Shown here piece by piece: positions 35,001-46,839 of a DNA stretch of 64,000 nt. Origin of the DNA: Halichoerus grypus (lineage: Eukaryota > Chordata > Mammalia > Carnivora > Phocidae); NCBI RefSeq assembly GCF_964656455.1, contig NC_135717.1, positions 6,386,001 through 6,450,000 of the forward strand, read 5' to 3'. The notes beneath the pieces were generated by a model, which worked only from the letters and a program-made list of their open reading frames with translations, was not told the origin of the DNA and did no database searches. Numbering within the stretch: the first letter of the stretch is position 1; each line of letters opens with the position of its first letter. The translations under genes were made by a program, and so were the position numbers.

Positions 35001-38000
35001 CTGTCCTGACTCCTACACGTTTCTATGCCTGTCTCTATCTATTCACCTCACCTTCACCTTACTGTCTTATCTTTGTATACCATCCCATCTAAGCCCTCAA
35101 TACTATCTAATTTTGTCCTTTTTCCTAATCTTCCTGCTATATTAACCTGACCCATAATATAATCTATTTTAACTTGATTTTATTATACATTGAATATATA
35201 AAAATATTTATAATATGTGAGCTAGGTAATTAAAAATAAACTGTATGCCCATTTCCACCATTTAGTTTAAGAACTAGCCATATTTTCATGGAATCCACTG
35301 TTTGTAAGTTACATTCTTATTTATGTATCACCGAGAAAGAAAAAAGGATGCCAAGAATAATTAATTATAAGGTGTTGTAGCTTGTAAGGCACATCCTCAT
35401 TTCAGAAATGTGAAAAAAATGGGCTTGTCAACATTGATGAAATATGGTAGAATATTAAGTATCTTTGAAGTCTTCCCCCGCTCAACCATGTGGCTCTTCC
35501 TGATCTCGTCCTCTTGTCTCCCCTCAGGAACCGATTATTCTGAAGTTTGTGATCATCATCTTTACTACATGTGTATTTATCCTTAAACACTTTATTACTT
35601 TGTTTTACTTGTTTTAAAACCTTGTATAATCATACTGTGTTTGTACAACAGTATAACCTCCATGTTAATACAAGGAACTCTAAGGTTCATTCATTTTTAC
35701 CATCTTAAGTATTTAATTGTACAACTAAGCTTGTTTGTAGAAGGAGCATGGTATTTCTCTGTGGGAGAATTTTAAGCTCACGATTCAGTTTCTTTTAATG
35801 ACTATAGGACTATTGAGGTATTTGCTTTCTCCTTGAGTTAGTTTTGGTAATTTATATATATTTCTGTAAGTTTATATATTTTGTCTAAAATTTGAAATTT
35901 ATTGACATAAAGTTACTCGAAATGTATTCTTTTTTAACTTTATTTTGTGATGCATCTGTAGTTACGTGCTTCATTTTTCATACTTAATTTTCTCTTTTTT
36001 CATTGCCAGGTTTGTCAGAGGTTTACCACATTTTTAGTCTTTCCAAAGAACCAGCGTTTAGCTTTCTTGAACCTTCATATTTTATGTTTGTTTTCTATTT
36101 AATTAATTTTTGCTTCTTATTTTGAACCTCCGTCACTACTACTTTTTTGCATTTATTCTGCTATTCCTTTTCCAGCTTCTTAAGTCGGGATCTAAACTCA
36201 TTGCTTACTTCTTTTCTTTTCCTTTTTTTTTTTTAAAGATTTTATTTATTTATTTGAGAGAGAGAGAGAATGAGAGAGAGAGCATGAGAAGGGTGAGGGG
36301 CAGAGGGAGAAGTAGACTCCCCGCTGAGCAGGGAGCCCAATGCAGGGCTCTATTCTGGGACTCCAGGATCATGACCTGAGCTGAAGGCAGACGCTTAACC
36401 GACTGAGCCACCCAGGCGCCCCTACTTCTTCTTTTCTAAGTAGGCAATTAAAGCTTCAATTTCCCTCTAGGAATTGCTTCATTTGCAGCTCCCATTTTCA
36501 TATGCAGTATTTTATGTTACTGTTCTATTTCAAATATTTTCTAGTTCCCCTTATGATTTTTTTGATCCATGAATTATTTTAAACTATACTTTTACATTTC
36601 CAAGCATATAATTTTTTATTGTATCTTTGTGTTAAATGATTTTGACTTAATTTCAATGTGATGAGAGATCATGGTCTATATAATCCTAATGTGTTCAGAT
36701 TTATTGAGACTTGTTTTATAGCCTAGTTTGAGGTCCATTTTCATGTTTTATGTTGAGTGCAACTTTTATAAACATTAGATCAAGCTTATTTATTATATTG
36801 TTCTAATCTTGATTTAGAATTGTCCTATTTTAAGCTAGTCACAGAAGGACAAATACCGCATGATTGCACAATATGAGATGACCAAAATAGTCAAAGTTGT
36901 AGAAGCAGAGTAGAATGGTAGTTGCCAGGGCCTAGGACGGTGAAATGAAATGTTGTTTGATGGATATAATGTCTTAGTTATTCAAGATAAGTAAGTTCTA
37001 AAGATGTGCTGCACAGCGTAATGCCTATAGTTAACAATACTGTACTGTACACTTACAAATTTGTTACGTAGGTAGATCTCATGTTAAGTATTCTTACCAC
37101 AATAAAAAAATTAAAACAATAGCTGAAAATAATGAATTTGTTTTTCAAAAATATGCTTTTCTCTTGTTTTTTGCCTGCAAAACTCCTCTAAACTGTCCTC
37201 ATAAGCAGCTTAATGACAGCCTAACAATTGACCTTGCTCTACCACAGAATGCACAGATATGGTTGGCATCACTCAGGCCAAGAAACAGAGTTGAAGCAAC
37301 GTGGAAAGATCCACAAAATCACAGTCTCCTATAAAAGCATACCTGTCCAGAAATTCAGTTATTAACAAAGTTAACTCACGTTTTAATTGCATCATACTTG
37401 CTTCAAGGATAAAGCAAGAAAACACATGTGTTCAACTTTACCAGTAAAAGAGACAAATCTATGTATAATGAAATTGTATTCACAATTTTTTATAAGCCGA
37501 CTCGTGCTCACAGCGAAGTAGAAAACCACATCAAAGGAGTGGCAGCCGCAGAGAAATTCACAGGTTGACAGATTTCAGTTCAACTATAGAACAAGCCTTT
37601 CAAAACCCAACGAAATGGAAATACTAGCACAAGTATGGGAAAATACAAGAATGTTCTCAGCAGCATTATCTAAGGAAGGGAAATATATAAAATTATGTTA
37701 CATTCATGTAATGAAGTACTATGTAGCTGTTAAAAAGTATAATAAGTCTTTATGTATTGATGTGGAGAGCCATTCATGCTCTATTAACTTGGGGGGGGAA
37801 CAAGTTGGGAAAATTGTGTATAAAATGATTTTAAAGGCAAAAAAAAAAAAAAGAATTGTTCTGTTTTACTGGTGAATTGAACTTTTAATCATTATGCATG
37901 CTGTGATCCTTCTTATTTCTAGTAATCCCTTTTGCTAAAGTCTGTTTTATCTGATATTACTCTAGCTACTTCTACATTCTTTAGGTTAGTATTTGCCTGT

Positions 38001-40963
38001 TATATATCTTTCTAATCTTTTACTTATATGTAATCATATAGCTGATGATTGTATTTTTTTCATCTAGTTTTATAATCATTGTCTTTTAACTGGAGCATTT
38101 ATTATTGATTTACATTTATTGTGACTACTGATATGGTTCTATTTTTTCCTACCACCTTACTTATTGTTTTCAGTTTTTTCTGCTCCCCACCCCCCAACCT
38201 CTCTTGCCTTGCTTTGAATTGATTGACTTTTATCGATAAAGTTCTCATTATATTTTCCCCCTCTTTAGTTTGGAAGTTATGTAGTCTATTTGTATTTTTG
38301 TAGTAGCTACTCTTGACATTTTAACATGCTTACTAAACAAAGGTGAAAGTTCATCAACATATTTATTTTCTTTATAAATAATACAAGGTAATGCCTTTCC
38401 AATTTATATGCTATTTCGCACATTTTAGTTTCTTCTGTTTTCTTTTTAATTCTATATATTTGATTGTACTGTTATTTTATGCATTCGATATTTGTTGGTT
38501 TAAATTTACCCACATATTTGCCAATTTAGTTGCTTATCAAACCTTCTCAGACCTTCTGTCCTTCTGCCTGAAATACATCCTTTATAATGGGTTTTATTAG
38601 GGTCAGTTAGAGATACACTCTCTCATATTTTGTTTGTATGAAATTATCTCCCTTTCATTTTTTTTTTTTTTTTTTTAAGATTTTATTTATTTGACAGAGA
38701 GAGACACAGTGAGAGAGGAACACAAGCAGGGGGAGTGGGAGAGGGAGAAGCAGGCTTCCCGCGGAGCAGGGAGCCCGATGCGGGGCTCGATCCCAGGACC
38801 CTGGGATCATGACCTGAGCCGAAGGCAGACGCCTAACGACTGAGCCACCCAGGCGCCCCTCCCTTTCATTTTTGTTTATGAAAATTAGTTTTGCTGAACT
38901 TACATTTTTAAGTTGACAGTATCCCCAAGCATTCAAGATATTATTCTATTATTATTATTATTATTTTACCACTTCCATTGTTGTTGACTCTAAAAATATC
39001 ATTCTTTTTGAAGCAATCTTTGTTTTTTCTCAGACTTTCTTTGCTACTTTACAGGGTGTGGATATTTGTATCATGACTTGTGGTATGAACTGTCTGAGGA
39101 ATGATGTCTTTCAAAATTTCTCTATCATTTTAATCTCTTTTTTATCTCTATGTTCTTTCCTTCTCTTTTCTTTTCTTTGTGGAACTCCAGGAAGACATCT
39201 GTTAGACTTTGTCACTCTATCATATGTCTCTCTCTCTCTTTTCATGCTTTCCATCTCTTTGTCTTTCTGGGCTGCATTCTGAATAACTCATATAGATGTA
39301 TCTTCAGTTTCATCCATTCACTTCTCAGCTGAGTCTGGTTGGCTGCTTCACCTATTAAATTTTTATTTCAGTCAATCTGTTTTTATAACTGGAAATTATA
39401 TTTTCCCTTAATTCGTGTTATTTTTATACTCTTTTTCCTCACATATATAGTTTTTAAAGATTTTATTCATTTATTTGACAGAGAGAGACACAGCGAGAGA
39501 GGGAACACAAGCAAGGGGAGTGGGAGAGGGAGAAGCAGACTCCCCTGCTGAACAAGGAGCCCGATGCGGGGCCCCATCCCAGGACCCTGGAATCATGACC
39601 TGAGCCGAGGGCAGACGCTTAACGACTGAGCCACCCAGGCGCCCCCTCACTTACATTTTTAATCTGTTCTCTAAACATATTTTTATTATACATGTTAAGC
39701 ATACTTTGCATTCTGTGTCCTATAAGTTTAACAACTGAATGATATGATATGCTGGTCTGAGTCCGTCGGCTGCTGTTTTGCAGGCTCTTGCTTATGGTGT
39801 CTTGTTTCTTGGTATGTTTGGAATTCATTTTCCTTGGAATTTTTTTTTTTTTTTCGGGTAGAAATTCTTTGAGGCCTGTATTTAAAGCGTTTTTTCAGAA
39901 AGGGATTTGCATTTGCTTCTGCTTGATGCTTGGGTGCACAGCTAGCCAAGGATCACAACAGGTATTGTGAATTTTAGTTGCAGACCCACAGAACAGCTAG
40001 CCTCTGTTTATGAATTCTCAGTCAATACAGGTAACTTGGAAGTTCTAGCTTCATATGGCAGACTCTTCTTAGATTGCTCATCTTGAGCAGGCCCTGAGCT
40101 TTTCCTCTCATTTTGTGTCCCAAATGGCCAACAGAACGAAAACTCAGGGTTACCTGGGTTGAGTGTATGTCTCCAACGTGAAGGCTAATTGTGTGCTTGC
40201 TTAAACTCTCTAGGTTTCTGTTTTCACTAGGGTTTTGTTCCTAAGAATGCCTTACCCTGATGCCAGTTTGATGATACATTTACAAATAGGTGTTTGAAGA
40301 AATATCTTCTATAGAATTTTTGTTGTTTTTATTGGGAGAGTATGTAGTCTGCTATCATGCTGAACATAGAAGTTGTTCTTTCTCTTAGCCTTAACCTTAA
40401 TACAACATTTATTATTCACTCAAGATGTCTCCATTTGTTTTATGACAACAATTCTCTTTTTCCTTTCTTTTACTTTACTGGGGGTCTTGAGTTGGGCATT
40501 AAGAGGCCTGGGTTTTGTGTTTGACCTTCCTCTTAAACCTTGTTTTCTTACCTATTAATAGTTAGCCGGTTGCTAAGATGCCTTCCAGTACTGGCTATGG
40601 TTTTGTGAGTTTTATCCATCTTTTTGTATGCCTTGTCTTGTGATGCATTCTATTTTCTGTCTGTCTCTGTAATACTCTATATTGGAGGGGAGAACTAGGA
40701 AGGGTGGGTGCAGACCAGAGGGGGTCACCTTCGAGGAGGGAGTTCCTGACCTCACTCTCCAGCCTGACCCAAACTTTCGCTGTTACCCAGGTGCCATCTG
40801 CCTCTTTCAAGAAACAGCCTGCCTTAGCCGCCATCGGTTGCCCAACTCCCGGAGTATCGAGGAAACCCAAGGGGTCCCCCACCTGGAGAATCTGGAGAGT
40901 TTGGGAGGAAACCTGAGCTCAATACAAAAGGAGACACTGCTGAAGGAAGAAACGATGATCTAG
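31841..40963 (+). CDS. TMEM225B: TMEM225B, four-pass transmembrane protein, 4 coding exons
   Basis: Exons 31841-32048, 33543-33689, 34509-34646 and 40791-40963 join in phase 1 throughout and give 221 residues ending KEETMI. Membrane spans are near residues 17-37, 74-98, 109-131 and 150-170, placing both ends in the cytosol. The first outer loop holds GLFENCF...KCW, two Cys spaced like the loop of PMP22/claudin-type proteins, so that fold is likely. The C-terminal 50 residues are polar. Known family: TMEM225 is a sperm protein; I know of no established function for TMEM225B. Match to the human protein is from memory, strongest in exon 1 and the tail (LENLESLGG). Introns are 1.5, 0.8 and 6.1 kb. 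Confidence 0.92.
32735..32955 (-). mobile_element. MER20-like hAT DNA transposon
   Basis: 'cctcagccttggcgctgctg' at one end and 'cccccaattgagaaccattg' at the other. In a TMEM225B intron. Confidence 0.65.
33543..33689 (+). CDS. TMEM225B: TMEM225B coding exon 2
   Basis: CTCTGCAG acceptor, CACAG|GTGTGG donor. Encodes residues 70-118: the second span (IILGRVFLLSAVILSFLTTF), a short basic cytosolic loop (PRTRKHN) and the start of span three. Confidence 0.9.
34509..34646 (+). CDS. TMEM225B: TMEM225B coding exon 3
   Basis: CCCTGCAG acceptor, GGCTG|GTGAGT donor. Encodes residues 119-164: the rest of span three (VCAFLALLLHALEI), the second outer loop and most of span four (YYVLGFAIVLFIVA). Confidence 0.9.
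34712..34925. mobile_element. Second MER3-like hAT DNA transposon
   Basis: Ends 'agtggtgctgtcca' and 'gaacagcactgct' are inverted repeats. Same family as at 18.6 kb. Confidence 0.65.
36230..36421 (-). mobile_element. Carnivore SINE, (GA)-rich subtype
   Basis: Approximate duplication cttacttcttttct / cctacttcttcttttct. Confidence 0.93.
36830..37125 (+). mobile_element. L1 3' end inserted in antisense L1
   Basis: 'atggtagttgccagggccta', 'gttaacaatactgtactgta' and the end 'ttaccacaataaaaaaa' are typical of L1 3' UTRs. Confidence 0.75.
38670..38860 (-). mobile_element. Carnivore SINE
   Basis: Near-consensus; duplication ctccctttcattttt. Confidence 0.95.
39452..39645 (-). mobile_element. Carnivore SINE
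   Basis: Near-consensus with a changed 'ggggccccatcccaggaccc' segment. Confidence 0.94.
40791..40963 (+). CDS. TMEM225B: TMEM225B coding exon 4, stop
   Basis: TTACCCAG acceptor and stop TAG at 40961-40963. Encodes the end of span four (GAICLF) and a hydrophilic tail with the segment LENLESLGGNLSSIQKET. It lies after a 6.1-kb intron filled by L1 and SINEs, yet keeps frame and phase. Confidence 0.9.
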
Positions 40964-41120
40964 TCCGGGAGAATGTCCTCCACCCGTCAGCTGTGTGAGT
41001 GCCTGCATGGGGGCCTAAGGGGCAGCCAGTCTCTGCAGCTTCTGATGAGCTTCCCGAGTCAGATCAGTGCTCCCCTTCCCCGTACTCACAGTGATTCTGT
41101 CTTGCTTGTCTTTGCAATTT

Positions 41121-41158
41121 ATTAAAAGTTTTTTGAATTATTCTGTTTCCTGAGTGGG

Positions 41159-41189
<31 letters not shown>

Positions 41190-41217
41190 GTTTTGTTTTG
41201 CAGGTGTTTTCAATAAA
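41121..41217 (+). other. TMEM225B polyadenylation region
   Basis: ATTAAA at 41121-41126 is followed by a (TG)n tract at 41159-41187, which could serve as the downstream GT-rich element. A canonical AATAAA is at 41212-41217. Either would give a 3' UTR of 160-270 bases. Confidence 0.45.
41159..41187 (+). repeat. (TG)n microsatellite
   Basis: About 14 TG units just after the ATTAAA signal of TMEM225B. Confidence 0.9.
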
Positions 41218-41376
41218 ATGACTACTGAATGTTAATCCAAACCTCAAGAAAACCAGCCTGGAGGACAGGAGGGGAGGAAGGAATATGACAAAATGATCAA
41301 GTGAAACAAAAACCGAACAGAATATAACCACAACAGAGAGTGTTTGAGTTAGTGACATTAAAAAGAAAAAGTGATG

Positions 41377-41574
41377 GGGGTGCCTGCGTGGCTCAGTTGG
41401 TTGAGCGTCTGCCTTCGGCTCAGGTCATGATCCCAGGGTCCTGGGATCGAGCCCCACATCGGGCTCCCTGCTCCGTGGGAAGTCTGCTTCTCCCTCTCCC
41501 ACTCCCCTTGCTTGTGTTCCCCCTCTCACTGTGTCTCTCTCTCTCTCTCAAATAAATAAGATCTTAAAAAAAAA
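41377..41574 (+). mobile_element. Carnivore SINE
   Basis: Duplication aaaagaaaaagtgatg / aaaagaaaaactgatg. Confidence 0.94.
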
Positions 41575-42061
41575 AGAAAAACTGATGTCCCCAGACAAAG
41601 GTGTGACTCAGTACAGTAAACTTAAGTATGTGTTGGAGGGAAGGGTTGGGAGTGGTTAAAGGTCAATGCTTCTCAGGATTAAGCCCCCAGATCTGGAAGT
41701 CTGAGCCTAATGGGTCTGTAACCCCCCGGGGGCAAGCAGAGGCAAGTTAGCCAACTAACATATGGGTGTCCATCCTCTCACTAAAGCCAGGGGCATCTCT
41801 AACGTGTCCTGACGGTGCTTACAGACTGGGGAGCTCTCAGCCCCCCAGCTAGGATGGGTATGGCTGGGAAGTAGGAATGCTTGTGGGGCGGGGGGGCGGG
41901 GAGGTGGCTAGAACAGTGATCCAAGCCCTCTGCAGACTTCATATCCACCCTTCATCTGAACAATACCCACCAGCAATGCTTCCCCACTTTGCTCTGCAAG
42001 GAACACATGGAGGGGGGGAAGCTCTTATAACTTAAGCAGTGCAACTTCAGAAACAGGTATG

Positions 42062-42134
42062 GGGAGCCCGATCTCAGGTCCTGAGCTGAAATCAAGAGTC
42101 AGTCGCTCAACTGACTGAGTGACTAGGTGTCCCC
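42062..42134 (-). mobile_element. Carnivore SINE fragment
   Basis: Only the tRNA-like head remains ('gaaatcaagagtcagtcgct' to 'ctaggtgtcccc'). Confidence 0.8.
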
Positions 42135-42811
42135 TATAACCTTCATTTCTACGGTTAATGCTAAAGCAACTCTTACATCTGCTATTTACTTTGTCCTGCT
42201 AAAGATAGGCCAGGTATAATTCTACCCATTTTTCTTTAAAGAACCAGAGAGGTGATGTCTTCTATCAGATAATTTTCTTCCTCTTTCCATCTGCCCTTCT
42301 GTCTCTTTCCCTCTTTCCTTCCTCCCTTTTCCCCTTCTTTTCTCTCAGGACCTCACAATGCTCTCGACTCATTCAGTACCATGTTCCTTGCTAGGAAAAA
42401 GTGCCTTCATTTGCTCAGCATCCCTGAAAATCTGTCTTCTTTTTGACATTGCCATTTCCCTAGCAATCCTTTGGTTATATTCTGATCTCTCAGGGCCAGG
42501 AGCATGAGGTTGGAATTTGTCTGGTTTCCTTTGCAGTTTTTAGACTATTGTTGTTAATTTTTCTTCAAAAATCTTCTCTTTATATCATGGGAAAGAAGGG
42601 CCAGTGATGTAGAAAAGCTCTTGCAAATATAAAAGATAAGTATAAAACTGCGGTTATTAAACAATTTGGCAGGTCCTGACATAGGATCCCGGTAGATTAC
42701 AGAATAGGAATCCAAATACAGAGGCAACTTTATACAAGGAAAAATAGAGCCTTCAACAAATGGTGTTGAGGAAAACTTGTTAGCCATTGGGAATATGGAA
42801 GGCACAGATAT

Positions 42812-42998
42812 TTTTTTTATAAAGATTTTATTTATTTGAGAGAGAGAGAGAGCATGAGCAGGGGGAGGAGCAGAGGGAGAGGGAGAAACAGGTTCCCCAC
42901 TGAGCAGGGAGCCTGATGCGGGGCTCGATCCCAGGACCCTGAGATCATAACCTGAACCGAAGGCAGACTCTTAACGGACTGAGCCACTCAGGAGCCCC
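42812..42998 (-). mobile_element. Carnivore SINE
   Basis: Duplication ggaaggcacaga(t/g)attttt. Confidence 0.93.
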
Positions 42999-43035
42999 TG
43001 GAAGGCACAGAGATTTTTAAAAAAGAATGAATGAA

Positions 43036-43263
43036 GGGTGCCTGGGTGGCTCAGTTGCTTAAGCATCTGCCTTCCGCTCAGGTCATGATCTCAGGGTCCT
43101 GGGATTGAGCCCCGCATTGAGCTCCCTGCTCAGCGGGGAGTCTGCTTCTCCCTCTCCCTCTGCCCCTTCCTCCCCAACCCCCCTGCTCTGGGCTTGTGTG
43201 TATGTGTGTGCGCACGCTCTCTCTCTCAAATAAATAAATAAAATCTTAAAAAAAAAAAAAAAG
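43036..43263 (+). mobile_element. Carnivore SINE
   Basis: Long tail with a (tgtg)(cgca) stretch. Confidence 0.93.
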
Positions 43264-43334
43264 GATGATTGAATTTGAATACATAAAACATACAATCTTT
43301 TGCCGTGCATGAAGTTCCTTAAGAAAGACAAATA

Positions 43335-43529
43335 GGGGGGCGCCTGGGTGGCACAGTTGGTTAAGCGTCTGGCTCTTGGTTTCAGCTCAGGTCATGATCT
43401 CAGGGTCCTGGGATTGAGTCTCGAGTTGGGTTCTGTGTTCAGTGGGAGTCTCTCCCACTCCCCCTGCTTGTGTTCCCTCTTTCGCTGTCTCTCGCTCTGT
43501 CAAATAAATAAAATCTTTAAAAAAAAAAG
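43335..43529 (+). mobile_element. Carnivore SINE
   Basis: Has the variant 'gcgtctggctcttggtttca', a subfamily with a short insertion. Confidence 0.92.
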
Positions 43530-43720
43530 TAAAAAATTTTATTTATTTGAGAGAGAGGGAGAGAGAGAGCACGAGTGTGTGTGGGGGGAAGGCAGAGGGA
43601 GAGGGACAAGCAGGCTCCCCACTGAGCAGGGAACGCAACTTGGGGCTTGATCCCAAGACCCTGAGATCATGACCTGAGTGGAAGGCAGATGCTTAACCAA
43701 CTGAGCCACCCAGGTGCCCA
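43530..43720 (-). mobile_element. Carnivore SINE, tail-to-tail with the previous copy
   Basis: The A-tail of the sense copy abuts the T-tail of this one, forming an inverted pair. Confidence 0.93.
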
Positions 43721-43884
43721 TATAATTTTTTCTTACATCATTCCTCACAATAGATATTTCAGTTTTTACTCCATTATTTAAGCCTATCACTGTCCCATGC
43801 ATTCTCAGCAGGTAATATCACTGGGGCAGGAGGCCAAGAAAGAAAGAACTCCTCAAACGCCTCCATAGTATGATTTTAAAACCA

Positions 43885-44065
43885 TCTACTTCAGAGGTCA
43901 GCCAACTACAGCCCTTGTGTCAAATCTAGTGCTGGCTGTGAGCTAAACATGGCTTTGACATTTTTACAGGATTGCAAAAATGAGTATGTGAAAATGTGTC
44001 CAGCAAAACCTAGGATAGTTACTTTCTGGCCTTTCATAGAAAAAGTTTGCTGAGCCCCAACCTAG
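43885..44065. mobile_element. hAT-Charlie-type DNA transposon remnant
   Basis: 'aggtcagccaactacagccc' and 'gaaaaagtttgctgagcccc' are the paired ends of a MER-type element with an internal deletion. Confidence 0.65.
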
Positions 44066-44509
44066 ACCATCACTCATCTTTGACTCTTTTCTTCCCAATT
44101 CAGAGGAGTCCCCTTTCCTCTCCAAAGCTGCCCTGGAAACCTGTGATCTGATCCAATCTCCTCCTGCCTTTGCCAGAATGCTCTCTTCCCTGTGTCTTCT
44201 CCATGATAAGCTGAAGGAGGGTTTTTGATATCACTAGGAATGGTTCAGTTTTCCCAGACAGATTGAGCCAATTGGGCTGTTTCATTTGGCCCCGGATGAC
44301 AAGGTTGTCTCATACCTCTCAGATGTGAGTGCATGTTAGTGGATGGAGGCTATCCGACACTATTCCCAAGGTGGATTGATCATGTAATTTGTAATATAAA
44401 AGAATCTGAGATCCCATGAGCCCAGCTGGACTTGGTCCTGGATGCGGTATAAGGTATGGACCCAACATTATCTCTTTCCAGATGACCAACCAGTTGTCTG
44501 CTTTTTAAA

Positions 44510-45060
44510 TGTTCATTCTTATCGATAAATGTGGCCTTGGTCATTTACTAAATTATTCCACCCTCTCTCTAGTCCTCCAGACCCAATCAATCCTCAAACC
44601 TTGGCAATTTTACTTCCTCAGTAAGTTTCCTATTGAATCACTCCTTGCAATCTCTGTTCTCACCGAATGCCCCAGGTCTGTCTCACCCTCTCTCTCCTGG
44701 ACTGCCTTTTTAAGCCTCTTTTTATGCGACAGTCAGCCATCTCATTTCTCCACCTCCCTCCCTTCTTGCTCAGTCTTTCTCGACGGGTTCTCAGCAACAT
44801 CTTTCCAAAATGTGTCCCTTCCCGCCTTTAAACCTTTCCATGGCTTCCCATTGCCTTTAGCTTATCAACCGACATACTTAGTTTAACCGTCTGCTCAAGT
44901 GGCCTGCGTGGTGTGGGAATGAGGTCAATCCCTCCACACTCACTAGGGACACTCACCTCACTTTTTAAAAGGTCCACCCTTCAAATCTGAGCTGAGGTGC
45001 CGGCTCCTCCAGGAAGCCTTCCCTGACTCCCTCCTCCCAACTACTCGGGTGGAGGCCCCT
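44510..45060 (+). mobile_element. L2 LINE 3' region
   Basis: 'aacctttccatggcttccca', 'aggaagccttccctgactcc' and the spacing between them match L2. Confidence 0.7.
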
Positions 45061-45259
45061 CTTATGCGAACCTATAGCATTCGGTGCTTCCCTCTGTCAC
45101 CCTCGGCCCCTGCGCCTTGCACAAAGTACAAAAAGCGCGGAATAAGCACGTGTTGACCGACTGGACTCTAAAGCCCATTGACACAGGCTTCGTGTCCAGG
45201 AGTATGTCTGGAGGGACCTTCTCACGGAGGGAAAGCAGATACAAAAACACAGAGGCGCC

Positions 45260-45730
45260 AAAGGGCCTCACGATCGCGAGGACCGCGAGCCTCTAGGGGA
45301 CGAGTTCGCCTGGGAAGAGGCGCCCTGTCTCCCGGAACAGGCCCAGGGGACCAGCGACCATAGAGACACACCGACCTCCGGGACTCCTAGAGAAGAAGCG
45401 GAAGGGGCTCTTTCCTCACGCACCTGTCTGACAGCGTCCGCGGCCCACTTCCGGTCCGCTGAGGGCTCGGGCCAGGCCGGCGCTGCTGGGGACCGCGGGT
45501 GAGAGGCGGGTTGGGGTGGTTGGGTCGAGGCGGAGGCGGCGGCGGGCCGGGCTTCGGGGCCGCTGCGGGCCGCTGCGGTGGCGGTGGCGGTGGCGGCGGC
45601 GGGGCTGAGGTAGCGGGCGGCGCGTCTCCCCAGAGCTGCCTTCCGCGGCACGGAGGCCATGGCGGGGCGGGACGCGGGGGCTCAGGTGGGAGCGGGGTTG
45701 GGCCGGCCCGGCCAGGGTTGCCTCAGCCTC
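45260..45730 (+). promoter_or_regulatory. ZSCAN25: CpG island, ZSCAN25 promoter and first exon
   Basis: Dense CpG with a (GGTGGC)n/(GGC)n-rich stretch at 45525-45605 and an inverted ETS/GABP motif ACTTCCGG at 45447-45454. Possible first-exon donors are CGCGG|GTGAGA (exon end 45498) and CTCAG|GTGGGA (exon end 45685). The second would include an ATG at 45659 (MAGRDAGAQ), whose link to the SCAN frame is not evident, so I treat it as 5' UTR. It sits 2.3 kb before the SCAN exon. Confidence 0.75.
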
Positions 45731-46384
45731 GGGGGCGTCCACGAACTCGAGACCTGGAACCAGCGCGGATCTCTCACAAAATTGAAAGTAGCCATTTTAG
45801 AGCAAGACGTGGGACCCTCACGTAAAGAATGGCTTCTCTTTAAGCCTTCTCTTCGTCAAGTGCCAGGGATGAAAGATGAGTGAGGACCTTTCGCGCCTTC
45901 AGGGAATCTGGTAGTCGGAGACACATTGGTAAACATCTGCGCTGTAGTGCCCTCAGTGCAACAGGGGAGTGAATAAATGCCGCAGCTGGGAAGTCACGGA
46001 AGAGAAATCTCAGTTGGTGCAGCGGAGAAAATGAATCGACTGAAAATGTAAAATAGGTTTAAGAAGGGTATATAAGTACACGAACACCCAATAGCATATT
46101 AAGTAGGAGCTTCGGAAGTACCTCCTGCCAGTTTATTCTCTGTGGCATTAAGATTGATCTTTCCCTCCTCTAAAAACTGAGCCCCTTCCCCACATTGGAC
46201 TCCCAGGTCTGTCTCCCCAGCCTACCCTGCACCCCCAACCTGAATCCGGCATGAAATTAAATAGTACTCATCCTCCAGTCTAGTGTAAGCCCCTTCTTTA
46301 TTCATGAGTACTTGAACGACATTCACCTTTCTCTCCTTTTGGCTCCCCCTGTGGCTTATCTGTGCCATATCCTTTGGGCTGCGG

Positions 46385-46515
46385 ACCTTGGTCACTAATC
46401 TCTTCCATCTCCAGTTTCTTCGTTTTGAAAAGTGGGGGGGGGGGGGGGGGGTAATACTCCTTATACAGAATGGTTATTAAGTATTAAATGAGAGTGTATG
46501 TTCAAAGGCTTTCTA
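46385..46515 (+). repeat. MIR with expanded G18 tract
   Basis: 'ccttggtcactaatctcttc' to 'tattaaatgagagtgtatgt' is MIR. The G run usual after 'aaaatgggg' is 18 G long (46434-46451). Confidence 0.7.
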
Positions 46516-46544
46516 ACTGGTAGAGCCTACACAAGTTAAAAATC

Positions 46545-46736
46545 TGTAAAAAAAATTTTTTTTTATTTGAGAGAAAGAGCAGGGGGCGGAGGGGCAGAGG
46601 GAGAAGGAGAGAATCCTGAAGCGGACTCCATATTGAGCGCGGAACACAAAGCAGGGCTGGATCCCAGGACCCTGAGATCGTGACCTGAGGGAAATCAAGA
46701 GTCTGCCCTTAACCGACTGAGCCATCCAGGCACCCC
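46545..46736 (-). mobile_element. Carnivore SINE, older type
   Basis: Duplication acaagttaaaaatct on both sides. Confidence 0.93.
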
Positions 46737-46839
46737 ACAAGTTAAAAATCTTTTGATCAATTATGATGACATATGTGTCACTCTGTTGTTTTCTTTAGGC
46801 TGAGCACACGGTCACATCCAAGCCACTGGCAAGTCTATT

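Larger units (their letters stand above)
34930..40340 (-). mobile_element. AT-rich block of antisense L1 in TMEM225B intron
   Basis: Old L1 ORF2 sequence reads on the minus strand at 35.9-36.8 kb (for example 'ccagcttcttaagtcgggat' antisense) and resumes at 37.9-39.1 kb ('gtctgttttatctgatatta'). It is interrupted at 36.83-37.13 and 37.6-37.88 kb by sense L1 3' ends and by three SINEs. Earlier and later parts are AT-rich without clear identity. No exon seen. Confidence 0.55.

Noticed and set aside
45268..45742. Minus-strand Pro/Ala/Arg-rich frames over the ZSCAN25 CpG island
   Set aside because: Low-complexity translation of a CpG island; no sign of a divergent gene.
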